Assembly: GCA_035403085.1 (NCBI GenBank)
Contig: DAONEM010000033.1
Location: 1 to 23,979, forward strand
Reading direction: 5' to 3'
Length of the DNA stretch: 23,979 nucleotides
Source of the DNA: JAMOAD01 sp023621955
GTDB lineage: Bacteria; Acidobacteriota; Aminicenantia; JAMOAD01
Below are positions 15,077-22,462 of the stretch, one piece after another. The notes beneath the pieces are model-generated. The model ran no database searches. It was not told the origin of the DNA and worked only from the letters and a program-made list of their open reading frames with translations. Numbering within the stretch: the first letter of the stretch is position 1; each line of letters starts with the position of its first letter. A program made the position numbers and the translations under genes.

Positions 15077-16500
15077 AGAGCCTCTCCGGAGCCCTTCTCT
15101 TCACCGGCAGGGAGGCCTTTCTTTCTCAAGAGGCTCTGAAGGTTTGGCAAACCCTTTCGGATGAACAGGTCAAGGCTTTCCAGAGAGAGAAGAGGCTCCT
15201 TGTCCTTTCCGCCAAAGGCGTCCCCTGGCTCTTCTTGAACGGGGGCTCTCCCGCCCGCTTTACTCCCAGGGAGCTTCGGCAACTGGTCGGCTACTGCCGT
15301 GAAGGGGCGCAGCTGCTTGGCCTCTCCCTCGTTCGGCTCCATCTCTCCGACCCGGTGGAGTTGGGGTGGAATCCCAGGGAGGAGGCCGCCTTCTTTACGG
15401 CGCTTCTGGAGGGGTATCCCGGCCGAGGCTCGAGAAAGGAAGACGTTCCGGTCTCCTTCGATATTCTCCCTGCCTGCGGGGAGAGGGCGAGATGCTTCGC
15501 AGAAGGGGTAAACCTCTGTCGGACCCTTGTGGATAGGCCCTCTTCTGAAATCTCTCCCCAGAGTTTTCAAGAGGAGATTGCGGCCCTCTTCTCCTCAGGG
15601 CCCTTTTCCTTGAGGGCTTGGGTCGGTAAAGAGCTGGAGAGTGAGGGCTTTGGCGGAATCGCCGCGGTAGGACGGGGCGCTCCTGTTCCTCCAAGGCTCC
15701 TGGACCTGCGTTATTCCCCGGTGGGACCGGTTGGAAGGGTTCTGCTGGTGGGAAAAGGGATCACCTTCGACGGCGGGGGGATGAACCTGAAGAGCGCCCA
15801 GGAGATGATGAACATGAGAGTCGACATGGCGGGTGCCGCCGCCGTGGTGGGGATCATGAAGATCGTCTCCGCTCTCAACCTCCCCTTGGAGATCTCTGCG
15901 CTGATGCCCCTTGCGGAGAACCTTCTCTCTCCAACGGCCTACAGGCAGGGGGATGTTCTCACCCTTTACGGGGGAAAGAGGGTGGAGATCCGGAACACCG
16001 ACGCCGAGGGTCGGCTTCTCCTGGCCGACGCCTTAGCCTACGGTTCTCTCTTCAAACCGGACCTGACGATCGATCTGGCGACTCTCACTGGGGCGGCCGT
16101 ATCCGCTCTGGGTGAGAGGGTAGCCGCCCTCTTCAGCCGTTCCGACTCCCTTGCCAAGGAACTCGTCTCTTGGGGAGAGAGGGTGGCGGAACCGCTTTGG
16201 CGTCTCCCTCTCTGCGATATCTACCGGGGGGATCTCAAGTCCGACGTGGCGGATTTGAAGAATTCCCAATACGGGACCGGCGCCGGGGCGATCAAGGCGG
16301 CCCTCTTCCTCGACTCTTTCGCGCCCAAAGGGGAGTGGGCCCACCTGGATATCGCGGGAACCGCATATGTAGAAAAGGGGAGTTTCTTCGGTATCCCAGG
16401 GGCTACCGGTTTCGGTGTCCGCCTCTTGAGCCTCTTCCTTGAGGAGTGGAGCAAGCGGCCTTCCAATTCCCGGAAGAACCTTCGAAAGTCTAAAGCCTGA
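15073..16500 (+). CDS. pepA: Leucyl aminopeptidase, M17 family
   Basis: This 475-residue cytosolic dizinc aminopeptidase removes N-terminal residues from peptides. The catalytic domain has GKGITFDGGGMNLK (227-240), giving metal ligands K228 and D233 and catalytic K240. D251 lies in RVDMAGA, and D310, E312 and R314 in NTDAEGRL. All residues expected from E. coli PepA are present. The N-terminal 150 residues are less conserved, as in the family. The ATG overlaps the hldA stop (ATGA), so it is the last gene of the LPS operon; an aminopeptidase there is unexpected. The gene ends 45 bp from the convergent C45-like gene, with no obvious terminator in between. Confidence 0.93.
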   Translation: MKSLSGALLFTGREAFLSQEALKVWQTLSDEQVKAFQREKRLLVLSAKGVPWLFLNGGSPARFTPRELRQLVGYCREGAQLLGLSLVRLHLSDPVELGWNPREEAAFFTALLEGYPGRGSRKEDVPVSFDILPACGERARCFAEGVNLCRTLVDRPSSEISPQSFQEEIAALFSSGPFSLRAWVGKELESEGFGGIAAVGRGAPVPPRLLDLRYSPVGPVGRVLLVGKGITFDGGGMNLKSAQEMMNMRVDMAGAAAVVGIMKIVSALNLPLEISALMPLAENLLSPTAYRQGDVLTLYGGKRVEIRNTDAEGRLLLADALAYGSLFKPDLTIDLATLTGAAVSALGERVAALFSRSDSLAKELVSWGERVAEPLWRLPLCDIYRGDLKSDVADLKNSQYGTGAGAIKAALFLDSFAPKGEWAHLDIAGTAYVEKGSFFGIPGATGFGVRLLSLFLEEWSKRPSNSRKNLRKSKA

Positions 16501-16545
16501 ACGGGAAAAGGGCTTTCGCTTTCGAGGGTGTAGGAGTGGAAGGGC

Positions 16546-18030
16546 TCACTTCTCGGTGAGGATTCGTTGAACCCTCTCTCTGTAGGGGGCCCACTCCGGT
16601 CGAGAGCCGACCTTCTGAAAGAGGTCGAGGGCATCCTTCTTCCGGCCGCATCTACGAAGGGCCTCTATCTTGGCGAGAAGAATCTCCACCTCCGGCTCCC
16701 CCGACCTCTCCCTATCGGCGCAGAGTGAGAGGAGCTCCGTCCACATCTTCTTCTCTTTGAGCGCCTCCGCCTTGAGAAGGTAGTATTCGGAAAAACGCCG
16801 TTCTCCGTAGACGCTCTCCAAAGCTTGGAGCCTTCGGCCCGCATCCTTTGAAGAGGCCTCGGTCTGCCGTCGGTAGAGGAGGTAGAGCCTCTCTTGTTCG
16901 CTCAGATTCTCCCGAAGGAGGAGGCGGCTCTCGGTCTGTTGGTTGAGGAGGTTCCAGAAGCTGAAGATGGCCTGGGTGCGGTGCGCGGCGTAGCCGGGAC
17001 CGGCGCAAAAAAGAATCTTCCTGTTCTCGTAGATCAGAAGGGAGAGGAGGGTCTCAGGGCCGTTGACGCTGTCTGAAGCCACATGGAGAGGAAGAGCGCC
17101 CTGATCGGTAAGAATCCTCTCGGGGGCGGTTCCATCCTCGGAGAGCCTTTCCAGTCTAGAAGCCACTGAAAGGTTGGGCGGCTCTTCTCCGCTTCCGCTC
17201 CTTTTCGGGAGGAGAAGCCGTGTGGTTTCCTTCCTCTGTGCCTTACCATGAAGAGTCTCCAACTTGATGGACCTCTTCTCGCCGAGAGAGGAGAGGATAA
17301 CCGTCGAGGGGGAGGGGAGGGGACGGGAGAGGAGGAGTCTCTCTGCTTCGGCGAGAGTGGAAGCCCTCTGAACAACCCACTTGACGAGGGACCACCCCGA
17401 GAGGTTGTCTTTCCGTTCCGAACCTTCTCCGTTGAAGGCGATGATCAGACCGTGTTCGTTAATCGCCGTTGGAAAGAGCAGGGAATTTTGGAAACCGAAG
17501 GCCAGGTGCCTGTACCCTTCTGAAGGCTCGACGTAGAGGATCAGGCTCTTCTCGCTTAAAAACCTCAGGAGAGGGGACGAGCTCTCCAGGGTTCGGCCGA
17601 CAACCCACTCCTTGTGTTGGAAGGCGAAGAGCTTTCCCCCGGGGGAAAAGAAATCAGGAGAGAAGGTCATCCAGAGGAGGTCGTCCCAGGAGAGGCCGGA
17701 TCCGAGAGCAACCCCCTTCAACTCCTTGAGGTGTTCCTCCGGGATTGTCGAGGCCATCTTCTCCAGACGGTTCCTCAGGGAGATCTTCGCCAGGGGACGG
17801 AAGAGAAGAAAGGCCTCTTCGATCCGCCTCTCCCTCTCCTCCCTAAACAGGTTCGCCAGGGTGTGGAGCTCTTGATAGAAGAGGCGTCCAAACTGGAACC
17901 CCCTCTCGTAAGGTGTGCCCTTCAAAACCACCCCTTGGTAGGGCCCCAAGGAGAAACGGCGGCCCGCTGAAGTGAGCCAGGACCCTGCCAGAAACAAGAG
18001 AACGACCCCCAGGATTATCGATCTCTTCAT
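16546..18030 (-). CDS. C45-like Ntn-hydrolase homolog, catalytic Cys apparently missing
   Basis: This 494-residue exported protein has a signal peptide at 1-22. GTPYERGFQFGRLFYQEL (38-55) is the N-terminal mark of the C45/acyl-CoA:6-APA acyltransferase group of Ntn hydrolases, which mature by self-cleavage before a Cys. The aligned cleavage region reads PGGKLFAFQHKEWVVGRTLE (130-149): the GRTLE motif matches the family GRNLD, but the expected Cys is Gly132. The only Cys residues in the protein are near the C-terminal half. NSLLFPTAINEHGL (182-195) and later segments also fit the fold. Residues about 390-490 look like helical, TPR-like repeats. RBS GGAGGAGG lies upstream of the ATG. Driven by the divergent promoter at 18058-18085. 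It may be a non-catalytic binding protein, or use another nucleophile. Confidence 0.75.
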   Translation of the reverse strand: MKRSIILGVVLLFLAGSWLTSAGRRFSLGPYQGVVLKGTPYERGFQFGRLFYQELHTLANLFREERERRIEEAFLLFRPLAKISLRNRLEKMASTIPEEHLKELKGVALGSGLSWDDLLWMTFSPDFFSPGGKLFAFQHKEWVVGRTLESSSPLLRFLSEKSLILYVEPSEGYRHLAFGFQNSLLFPTAINEHGLIIAFNGEGSERKDNLSGWSLVKWVVQRASTLAEAERLLLSRPLPSPSTVILSSLGEKRSIKLETLHGKAQRKETTRLLLPKRSGSGEEPPNLSVASRLERLSEDGTAPERILTDQGALPLHVASDSVNGPETLLSLLIYENRKILFCAGPGYAAHRTQAIFSFWNLLNQQTESRLLLRENLSEQERLYLLYRRQTEASSKDAGRRLQALESVYGERRFSEYYLLKAEALKEKKMWTELLSLCADRERSGEPEVEILLAKIEALRRCGRKKDALDLFQKVGSRPEWAPYRERVQRILTEK

Positions 18031-18057
18031 AGAAAACCCCTCCTCCCTTACCCCTAT

Positions 18058-18085
18058 AGTATAGGCTCAAGGGAAAGATTGACAA
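18058..18085 (-). promoter_or_regulatory. Promoter of the C45-like gene, sharing its -35 with the M28 promoter
   Basis: On the minus strand: -35 TTGTCA (18085-18080), 16-base spacer, -10 TATACT (18063-18058). Both hexamers match consensus at five of six positions. The start would be near 18051, about 20 bases before the ATG, with a strong RBS between. Confidence 0.75.
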
Positions 18086-18107
18086 GAGGAAAGGCCTTTC
18101 TTAGAAT
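18079..18107 (+). promoter_or_regulatory. Promoter of the M28 peptidase gene
   Basis: TTGACA (18079-18084), a 17-base spacer and TAGAAT (18102-18107) form a near-consensus promoter. Transcription would start near 18114 and leave a leader of about 13 bases. The -35 overlaps the oppositely directed -35 of the C45-like gene by five bases (18080-18084). It also rules out upstream start codons at 18079 and 18106, which lie in the promoter itself. Confidence 0.8.
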
Positions 18108-18126
18108 GAAAGATCTTGGAGGAAAG

Positions 18127-20058
18127 ATGAAAAAAAGGGCTTTAGTCGCTATGTTTCTCCTCTTTACCCTCTCTCTTGCGGGTGAAGATTATCGGAAACT
18201 CTTGGATAGAACGATTACCGCTGAAAGCTATGAAAGAACATTGCTCGCCGTCTCTTCCCTTCCTCACCCCACCGGGTCTGTCGCTCAGAGGGACAACACC
18301 CAGTACCTGGCAGAAAGGATGAGGAAGATGGGTCTGCAAGTGGAAGTGATGACCTTTTCGGTCCCTCTTCCGGAGCCTCGCAAGAGCGCCCTCTATTGGG
18401 AAAAGCCTGGAGCGGTGAGCTTTCCGATGCAGGAGCCGGCCTTGTTGGAGGACCCTTTCTCGGAGAGCCGAGAGGCCCTGGTAGGGTTTAACGCTTGGTC
18501 TCCCTCCGGGAATGTCTCCGGTCCCCTCATCTTCGCCCACTACGGGGGGAAGGAGGAGTACGAATACCTTCTCTCCCGGGGGGTAAAGCTCAAGGGGGCC
18601 ATCGCCCTCGTTCGACTCGGTAGGGAGTACCGTGGCGACAAGGCGGCCTTGGCAAAGAAGTACGGCCTCGCCGGAGTCCTTCTCTTTCCGGACCCTCAGG
18701 ATCGGGGCTTTCGGGTGGGGACGGTCTATCCCGAGGGGAACTCCCTTCCTGCGGGAGGACTGGAGAGAGGATCCTTGGATACTCTTCCCTATCCTGGGGA
18801 TCCCCTCACTCCTGGCCGCCCCTCTCTTCCCGGGCAGAAGAGGCTTGAGAAGAACCCCCTGGACGGGGAGCTGGCCGTTACGCTTCCGATCTCCTATGAG
18901 ACCGCCCAAAAGCTTCTCACCGAGATGAGCGGAGAAAGGGCTCCCGAAGCCTGGCAGGGAGGGCTGGGGACGATCTACAGAACCGGCGACGGTGTGGGCG
19001 CAAAAGTTGTTATGAGGGTTGAAAACAAGACCGTTGAAAGAGCCGTTTACGTTGTGGTCGGAAAGATTCCCGGCAAGAGTCGGCCCCGAGAGGTGGTGGC
19101 CTTGGGATCTCACTTCGATGCCTGGGTCTACGGGACAACCGATCCGAACGCCGGAACAGCGGTGGTCATGGAAACGGCCGCTTTCTTCGCCGACCTTGCC
19201 AAGAGCGGATGGCGGCCCGAAAGGACCCTCGCCTTCGTCCATTGGGACGGTGAAGAGTTTGGTGTCATCGGCTCGACCGAATGGGAGGAGGAGTTGGAGA
19301 GGCGGGGGGAGAGAGTCGTCCTGACGATCAACGAAGACGCCGCCGTGGGAGGCCCCGACTTTGGCATCGTCGCCACCCCAGGGCACCGTTCGCTCCTTGT
19401 CCGATATGTCGAGAGGTTCCTGAAGGAGTACGGCAGAGAAAGGTTCTCCCTGAAGATTCCCCAAAAATTTGACGTCGGCGCGGTTGTCTCCTGCGGCTCC
19501 GACCATTGCGCACCTCTCTACAGGCAAAATTCCGGGGTCTTCGCCTTCTGGAGCGCAGGCAGTTACGGCGTCTACCACTCCCTCTACGACAACCCTCTCT
19601 ACTACCAGCGCTTCGTTGATCCAGGCTATCTCTACGGAAGAGACCTATCCAAGATTCTGGCCGGAACCCTCTACCTCTACATGGAAGAGGAGGGGGGGGA
19701 AGCCTTCGACGGCGCCGATTTAGCGGAGTTTCTCCTTGGCGAGCTCGCTTCTCCCGCCTGGAAACCCTTCTTCGAAAAGGATGGGTACTTGCGCTTGAAG
19801 AGAGCCTTGGAATCGCTCAAAGGAAAACCCGCCTGGCGTGGAGCCGAAGCGGGCCGTGTGCGAGGGCTCTTCCTTACGCCTCAGGGAGCCCCTCAGGGGG
19901 TCTGGGCCAGGAACACTCTCTACGAACAGAACCCTGAAAACCGCTACGTAGCCTTGGCGCTTCCCTCCCTCTTACGTGGAGACGAGAGGGCCTGGCAGGA
20001 GTTTGTGAGACTCTTTGAAGGTTTGGCGGGAGCTGGAGACGCTAGCGGACGACCTTGA
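18127..20058 (+). CDS. M28 (GCPII/NAALADase-like) secreted metallocarboxypeptidase
   Basis: This 643-residue exported protein has a signal peptide at 1-19. A PA (protease-associated) domain at about 130-220 includes LKGAIALVRLGREYRGDKAA. The M28 catalytic domain carries the dizinc set H329 (GSHFDAW), D339 (TTDPNAG), E376 and E377 (WDGEEFG), D404 (NEDAAV) and H484 (YGVYHSLYDN). Spacings from H329 to D339 (10) and D339 to E376 (37) equal those of human glutamate carboxypeptidase II. The C-terminal part resembles the TFR-dimerisation-like helical domain. GGAGG lies four bases before the ATG at 18127. Likely role: periplasmic or extracellular release of C-terminal residues from peptides; substrate specificity is inferred only at family level. 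Its 3' end overlaps the M48 gene by 17 bases. Confidence 0.9.
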   Translation: MKKRALVAMFLLFTLSLAGEDYRKLLDRTITAESYERTLLAVSSLPHPTGSVAQRDNTQYLAERMRKMGLQVEVMTFSVPLPEPRKSALYWEKPGAVSFPMQEPALLEDPFSESREALVGFNAWSPSGNVSGPLIFAHYGGKEEYEYLLSRGVKLKGAIALVRLGREYRGDKAALAKKYGLAGVLLFPDPQDRGFRVGTVYPEGNSLPAGGLERGSLDTLPYPGDPLTPGRPSLPGQKRLEKNPLDGELAVTLPISYETAQKLLTEMSGERAPEAWQGGLGTIYRTGDGVGAKVVMRVENKTVERAVYVVVGKIPGKSRPREVVALGSHFDAWVYGTTDPNAGTAVVMETAAFFADLAKSGWRPERTLAFVHWDGEEFGVIGSTEWEEELERRGERVVLTINEDAAVGGPDFGIVATPGHRSLLVRYVERFLKEYGRERFSLKIPQKFDVGAVVSCGSDHCAPLYRQNSGVFAFWSAGSYGVYHSLYDNPLYYQRFVDPGYLYGRDLSKILAGTLYLYMEEEGGEAFDGADLAEFLLGELASPAWKPFFEKDGYLRLKRALESLKGKPAWRGAEAGRVRGLFLTPQGAPQGVWARNTLYEQNPENRYVALALPSLLRGDERAWQEFVRLFEGLAGAGDASGRP

Positions 20059-21460
20059 TCAGGGTCCCACGCTCGGGGCGTGAATTCAGCTCAAGGGAGT
20101 TGAGGAGGGCCAAGAAGGGCCACTTTTTCTCCTCCACTCCCTCCCTGCGGAAGAGCTCTCGAAGCTCCGTCTCTCCGTCGGCCTTTCTGAGCAAGATCCT
20201 CTGGGGTTGCCTTTTGACCTTCCTCTGGTCGCTGATGGGCTTGATTGACATGGCTAAAGAGCGGAAGGCTCCCGAAAGAGTTCTGTAGTCCTTCTCTTCG
20301 CTCAGAGCGGTAAGGGTGACGACCCTGTTCTCTTGGCGGAAACCGGTCACGTCTACCGCGAGAAGCGAATCTTCTTGAAGCAGAGAGTAGCGGCACCGGA
20401 GGGAAGGGAAGGTGTCCATGGGGTTTTTCTCTTGGTCAAGAAGCCGGACCTTTCCCAGCGATTCGGCCTTCTTTGCGACCGTTGTAGGGAGATCAACGGG
20501 GTTGTCGTTTCTCTCCAGTAAGTAGGCCCCCTTTCCGTCGGCGGAAGAGAGGGTGATTCGGCGTGGCGAAGCCTCGGCCTGCCAGCCTTCGGGGAGAACA
20601 AGGGAGATCCCCATTTCTGGATAGTAGAAGGTTCGACCCTCCAGGTAGCCGCTCTTGGGATTCTCTCCGTAGACCATCCCGTTAATCGAGCTTAGGTAGA
20701 GTTCCCGCTCCATGAGCATCCGGCCGTCTTCGGGAAGGATCAGAGTCCTGGCCCGGTTGATCCGATTCTTTGTCAACGGGTGGGTGGAGAGAAACCCGGG
20801 GACTCTCGCCGATCCCGACATGTCCCCCAGCTTCTCCAGGGAGAGAAAGAAATCGATCACCTCTCCTGGGTTGTAACCCGCCTTACGGGCGTATTCCACC
20901 CCCAAGGAGTCGGCTTGATACTCGTCGTCACGGCTGTACTTGAGAAGGAGGAGCTGAACGCCCACGCTGGCGAGACCTGCGAAGCGGGCGACCTTCTTGT
21001 TGATCAGGCTGGCGGCCAAAAGACCTGTGTTCAGAAGGATGGCGTTGCTCATTTGGCGCATGGAGTGACGCGCGTTGACATGCCCGAGCTCGTGGCCCAG
21101 GACTGCCGCCATTTCCGCCTCGCTGTTCATGAGGGCGAGAATCCCTCTGGTCACGTAGATATACCCACCGGGAGCCGCGAAAGCGTTGATCACAGGGGTG
21201 TCGAGCACCGAGAAGTGGTAGACCAGGTTGGGTCGGTGGGTGTGGGGGACTAACCTGCGTCCGACCCTCTCAATATAACGGGTTAACAAAGGATCTTGGT
21301 AGAGACCGTACTCTTGGGAGATGCTCCGGTCCACATCGGCGCCCATTGAGACTTCAGCCTTTTCCGAGAAAAGCATAACCTCGTTCTCTCCGGTCACAGG
21401 GTTGACGGCGCAGGAGAGAGAGAAGAGAAGGAAGAGAAGAAGAGCGAGAAAGCTTTTCAT
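20042..21460 (-). CDS. M48-family metalloprotease lipoprotein (BepA/LoiP-like)
   Basis: This 472-residue protein has a lipobox with Cys17 (FSLSC). NAFAAPGGYIYVTRG (92-106), HELGH (123-127) and E180 in DDEYQAD give the M48 zinc site. Transmembrane segments of the HtpX type are absent, so it fits periplasmic OM-quality-control proteases such as BepA. Residues about 300-440 are an extra beta-rich region, and the last 55 residues resemble the C-terminal domain common in secreted M48 proteins (DGETELRELFRR to the PERGTLIKV end). The ATG at 21460 is chosen because GGGAGGTG precedes it and a lipoprotein signal follows. The frame is open to 21643, but that part crosses a palindrome and the spacer. 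Confidence 0.9.
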   Translation of the reverse strand: MKSFLALLLFLLFSLSCAVNPVTGENEVMLFSEKAEVSMGADVDRSISQEYGLYQDPLLTRYIERVGRRLVPHTHRPNLVYHFSVLDTPVINAFAAPGGYIYVTRGILALMNSEAEMAAVLGHELGHVNARHSMRQMSNAILLNTGLLAASLINKKVARFAGLASVGVQLLLLKYSRDDEYQADSLGVEYARKAGYNPGEVIDFFLSLEKLGDMSGSARVPGFLSTHPLTKNRINRARTLILPEDGRMLMERELYLSSINGMVYGENPKSGYLEGRTFYYPEMGISLVLPEGWQAEASPRRITLSSADGKGAYLLERNDNPVDLPTTVAKKAESLGKVRLLDQEKNPMDTFPSLRCRYSLLQEDSLLAVDVTGFRQENRVVTLTALSEEKDYRTLSGAFRSLAMSIKPISDQRKVKRQPQRILLRKADGETELRELFRREGVEEKKWPFLALLNSLELNSRPERGTLIKVVR

Positions 21461-21526
21461 GAGCACCTCCCTGGTTTCTATCTCTCTTATATCAAAAAGG
21501 GGAGGCCATGAACAGGGAAACGACAA

Positions 21527-21546
21527 GTGTATCGGAAACGATACAC
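21527..21546. repeat. 20-bp perfect inverted repeat with GAAA loop
   Basis: GTGTATCG (21527-21534), GAAA, CGATACAC (21539-21546) form an eight-bp perfect palindrome in the divergent spacer between the M48 and OMP genes. It could be an operator for a dimeric regulator or, as RNA on the + strand, a hairpin with a GNRA tetraloop. It lies 66 bp upstream of the M48 start. Confidence 0.6.
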
Positions 21547-21608
21547 CCGCCGAGGAAAGGAAACGTTGAAAAGGCCTCTCAGGAGAGGAAGTAGGCGGGC
21601 TTCTTTTT
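21546..21608 (+). terminator. Terminator-like branched structure with no gene before it
   Basis: CCCGCC (21546-21551) pairs with GGCGGG (21594-21599). A second stem inside (21575-21579 with 21584-21588) is followed by a T-rich tract (21601-21608). No + strand gene ends here: the nearest is M28, ending at 20058. It may end an unannotated small RNA, block antisense transcription from across the M48 gene, or be chance. The long loop lowers confidence. Confidence 0.35.
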
Positions 21609-21626
21609 ATGGCACCTTTTTTGATG

Positions 21627-21636
21627 TATATATAAT
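21627..21636 (+). promoter_or_regulatory. -10 region of the beta-barrel gene
   Basis: A consensus TATAAT (21631-21636), overlapping TATATA at 21627-21632, stands 25 bases before the OMP start. The -35 is poor: TTTTTA at 21604-21609 is the best match for the TATATA alternative, at 17 bases. The T-run of the structure just upstream overlaps this -35. Confidence 0.45.
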
Positions 21637-21661
21637 AGTTCAATCTCCAAGGAGGCCTGAG

Positions 21662-22336
21662 ATGAAAACGAAAATCGTCATTGGGCTAGTGGCCCTCTTC
21701 CTCTTTACGCTTCTCCCGATGGAAGGCTCCGTTATCTGGCTGAAGGGAGGGGCTTTTTACCCCCAAGCCAAGAGCGATCTCTGGGACATCAACTTCGAGA
21801 ACCTTCTATTGAAGAAGAAAGATTTGCGAACGGAACAGCTGTTTTTCGAATACGAATACTCCGTAAACCCGAACTTCGGAGTCTCCTTTCAGGTGGGAGC
21901 CATCGGGAGAAAGAGCGTTGATACTGAGTACCGTGACTACGAGCAAGGTGATGGGACCGCCATCGCTCAGACCATCGCCTACGAAATCGTGCCCATAGAG
22001 CTGAACTTCCGCTTCTACCCCGTTTCGAAGCGACATCAGGTTTTTCCTTACATCGGAGGTGGGGTGGGACTCTACAGGGTCAAGTATGAACAGTACGGCG
22101 AGTTCATAGATTTTGACCAAGGCGAGACCTACGATGGGGACTTTCAAGACGAAGCGACCCATCTGGGAGCGAACGCCTTCGTCGGGCTGGCCGTTCGGCC
22201 AACCAAAAACTTCGCCTTCGGTATTGAGGGAAGGTATCTCTACCTCAAGGCGGATCTAGGAACTGAATTTGAAGGGTTTGATCCTCTCGACCTTTCGGGG
22301 CCATCCCTCTCGGCTTTTGTCGGCTTTTTTTTCTGA
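21662..22336 (+). CDS. Small outer-membrane beta-barrel protein (OmpA/OmpW-type porin-like)
   Basis: This 224-residue protein has a signal peptide at about 1-22 (ending near LPMEGS) and alternating hydrophobic strands (ELNFRFYPV, PYIGGGVGLYRVKY, AFVGLAVRP, FGIEGRYLYLKADL). It ends in Phe (FVGFFF), the usual beta-signal for outer-membrane insertion. The size suits an eight-strand barrel. AAGGAGG seven bases upstream supports the ATG at 21662. The fold can be called, the function cannot. It is monocistronic with its own -10 and terminator. Confidence 0.8.
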   Translation: MKTKIVIGLVALFLFTLLPMEGSVIWLKGGAFYPQAKSDLWDINFENLLLKKKDLRTEQLFFEYEYSVNPNFGVSFQVGAIGRKSVDTEYRDYEQGDGTAIAQTIAYEIVPIELNFRFYPVSKRHQVFPYIGGGVGLYRVKYEQYGEFIDFDQGETYDGDFQDEATHLGANAFVGLAVRPTKNFAFGIEGRYLYLKADLGTEFEGFDPLDLSGPSLSAFVGFFF

Positions 22337-22346
22337 CCTCCCTTTG

Positions 22347-22384
22347 GGTTGGAGAGGGAATCTCTTTCCCTCTCCAACCTTTTT
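22347..22384 (+). terminator. Intrinsic terminator of the beta-barrel gene
   Basis: A 13-bp stem (22347-22359 with 22367-22379) with a seven-base loop and five T residues (22380-22384) begins 10 bp after the OMP stop codon. Confidence 0.92.
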
Positions 22385-22401
22385 CATAAGGCTAGACTTT
22401 C

Positions 22402-22462
22402 AACGGACACTCCTTTTTATTTCCCCTTTTTGATAACCTCAACGAACTTCAACGGACACTCC
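22402..22462. repeat. Two direct copies of the AACGGACACTCC repeat
   Basis: Copies at 22402-22413 and 22451-22462 are both followed by T-rich runs ending in AT. They are in the same orientation as those at 22606 and 23930, and opposite to those at 3370 and 3414. The second copy lies within the 55-bp sequence that repeats across the gap. Confidence 0.75.

Noticed and set aside
18079..18126. Upstream TTG/ATG starts for the M28 gene
   Set aside because: These codons are the -35 and -10 of its promoter, so they would not be in the message.
18142..19578. Antisense open frame of 478 codons opposite the M28 gene
   Set aside because: Same bias effect; the + strand has all zinc ligands at family spacing.
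21461..21643. N-terminal extension of the M48 protein
   Set aside because: Would place a lipoprotein signal in mid-protein; the ATG at 21460 has a good RBS.
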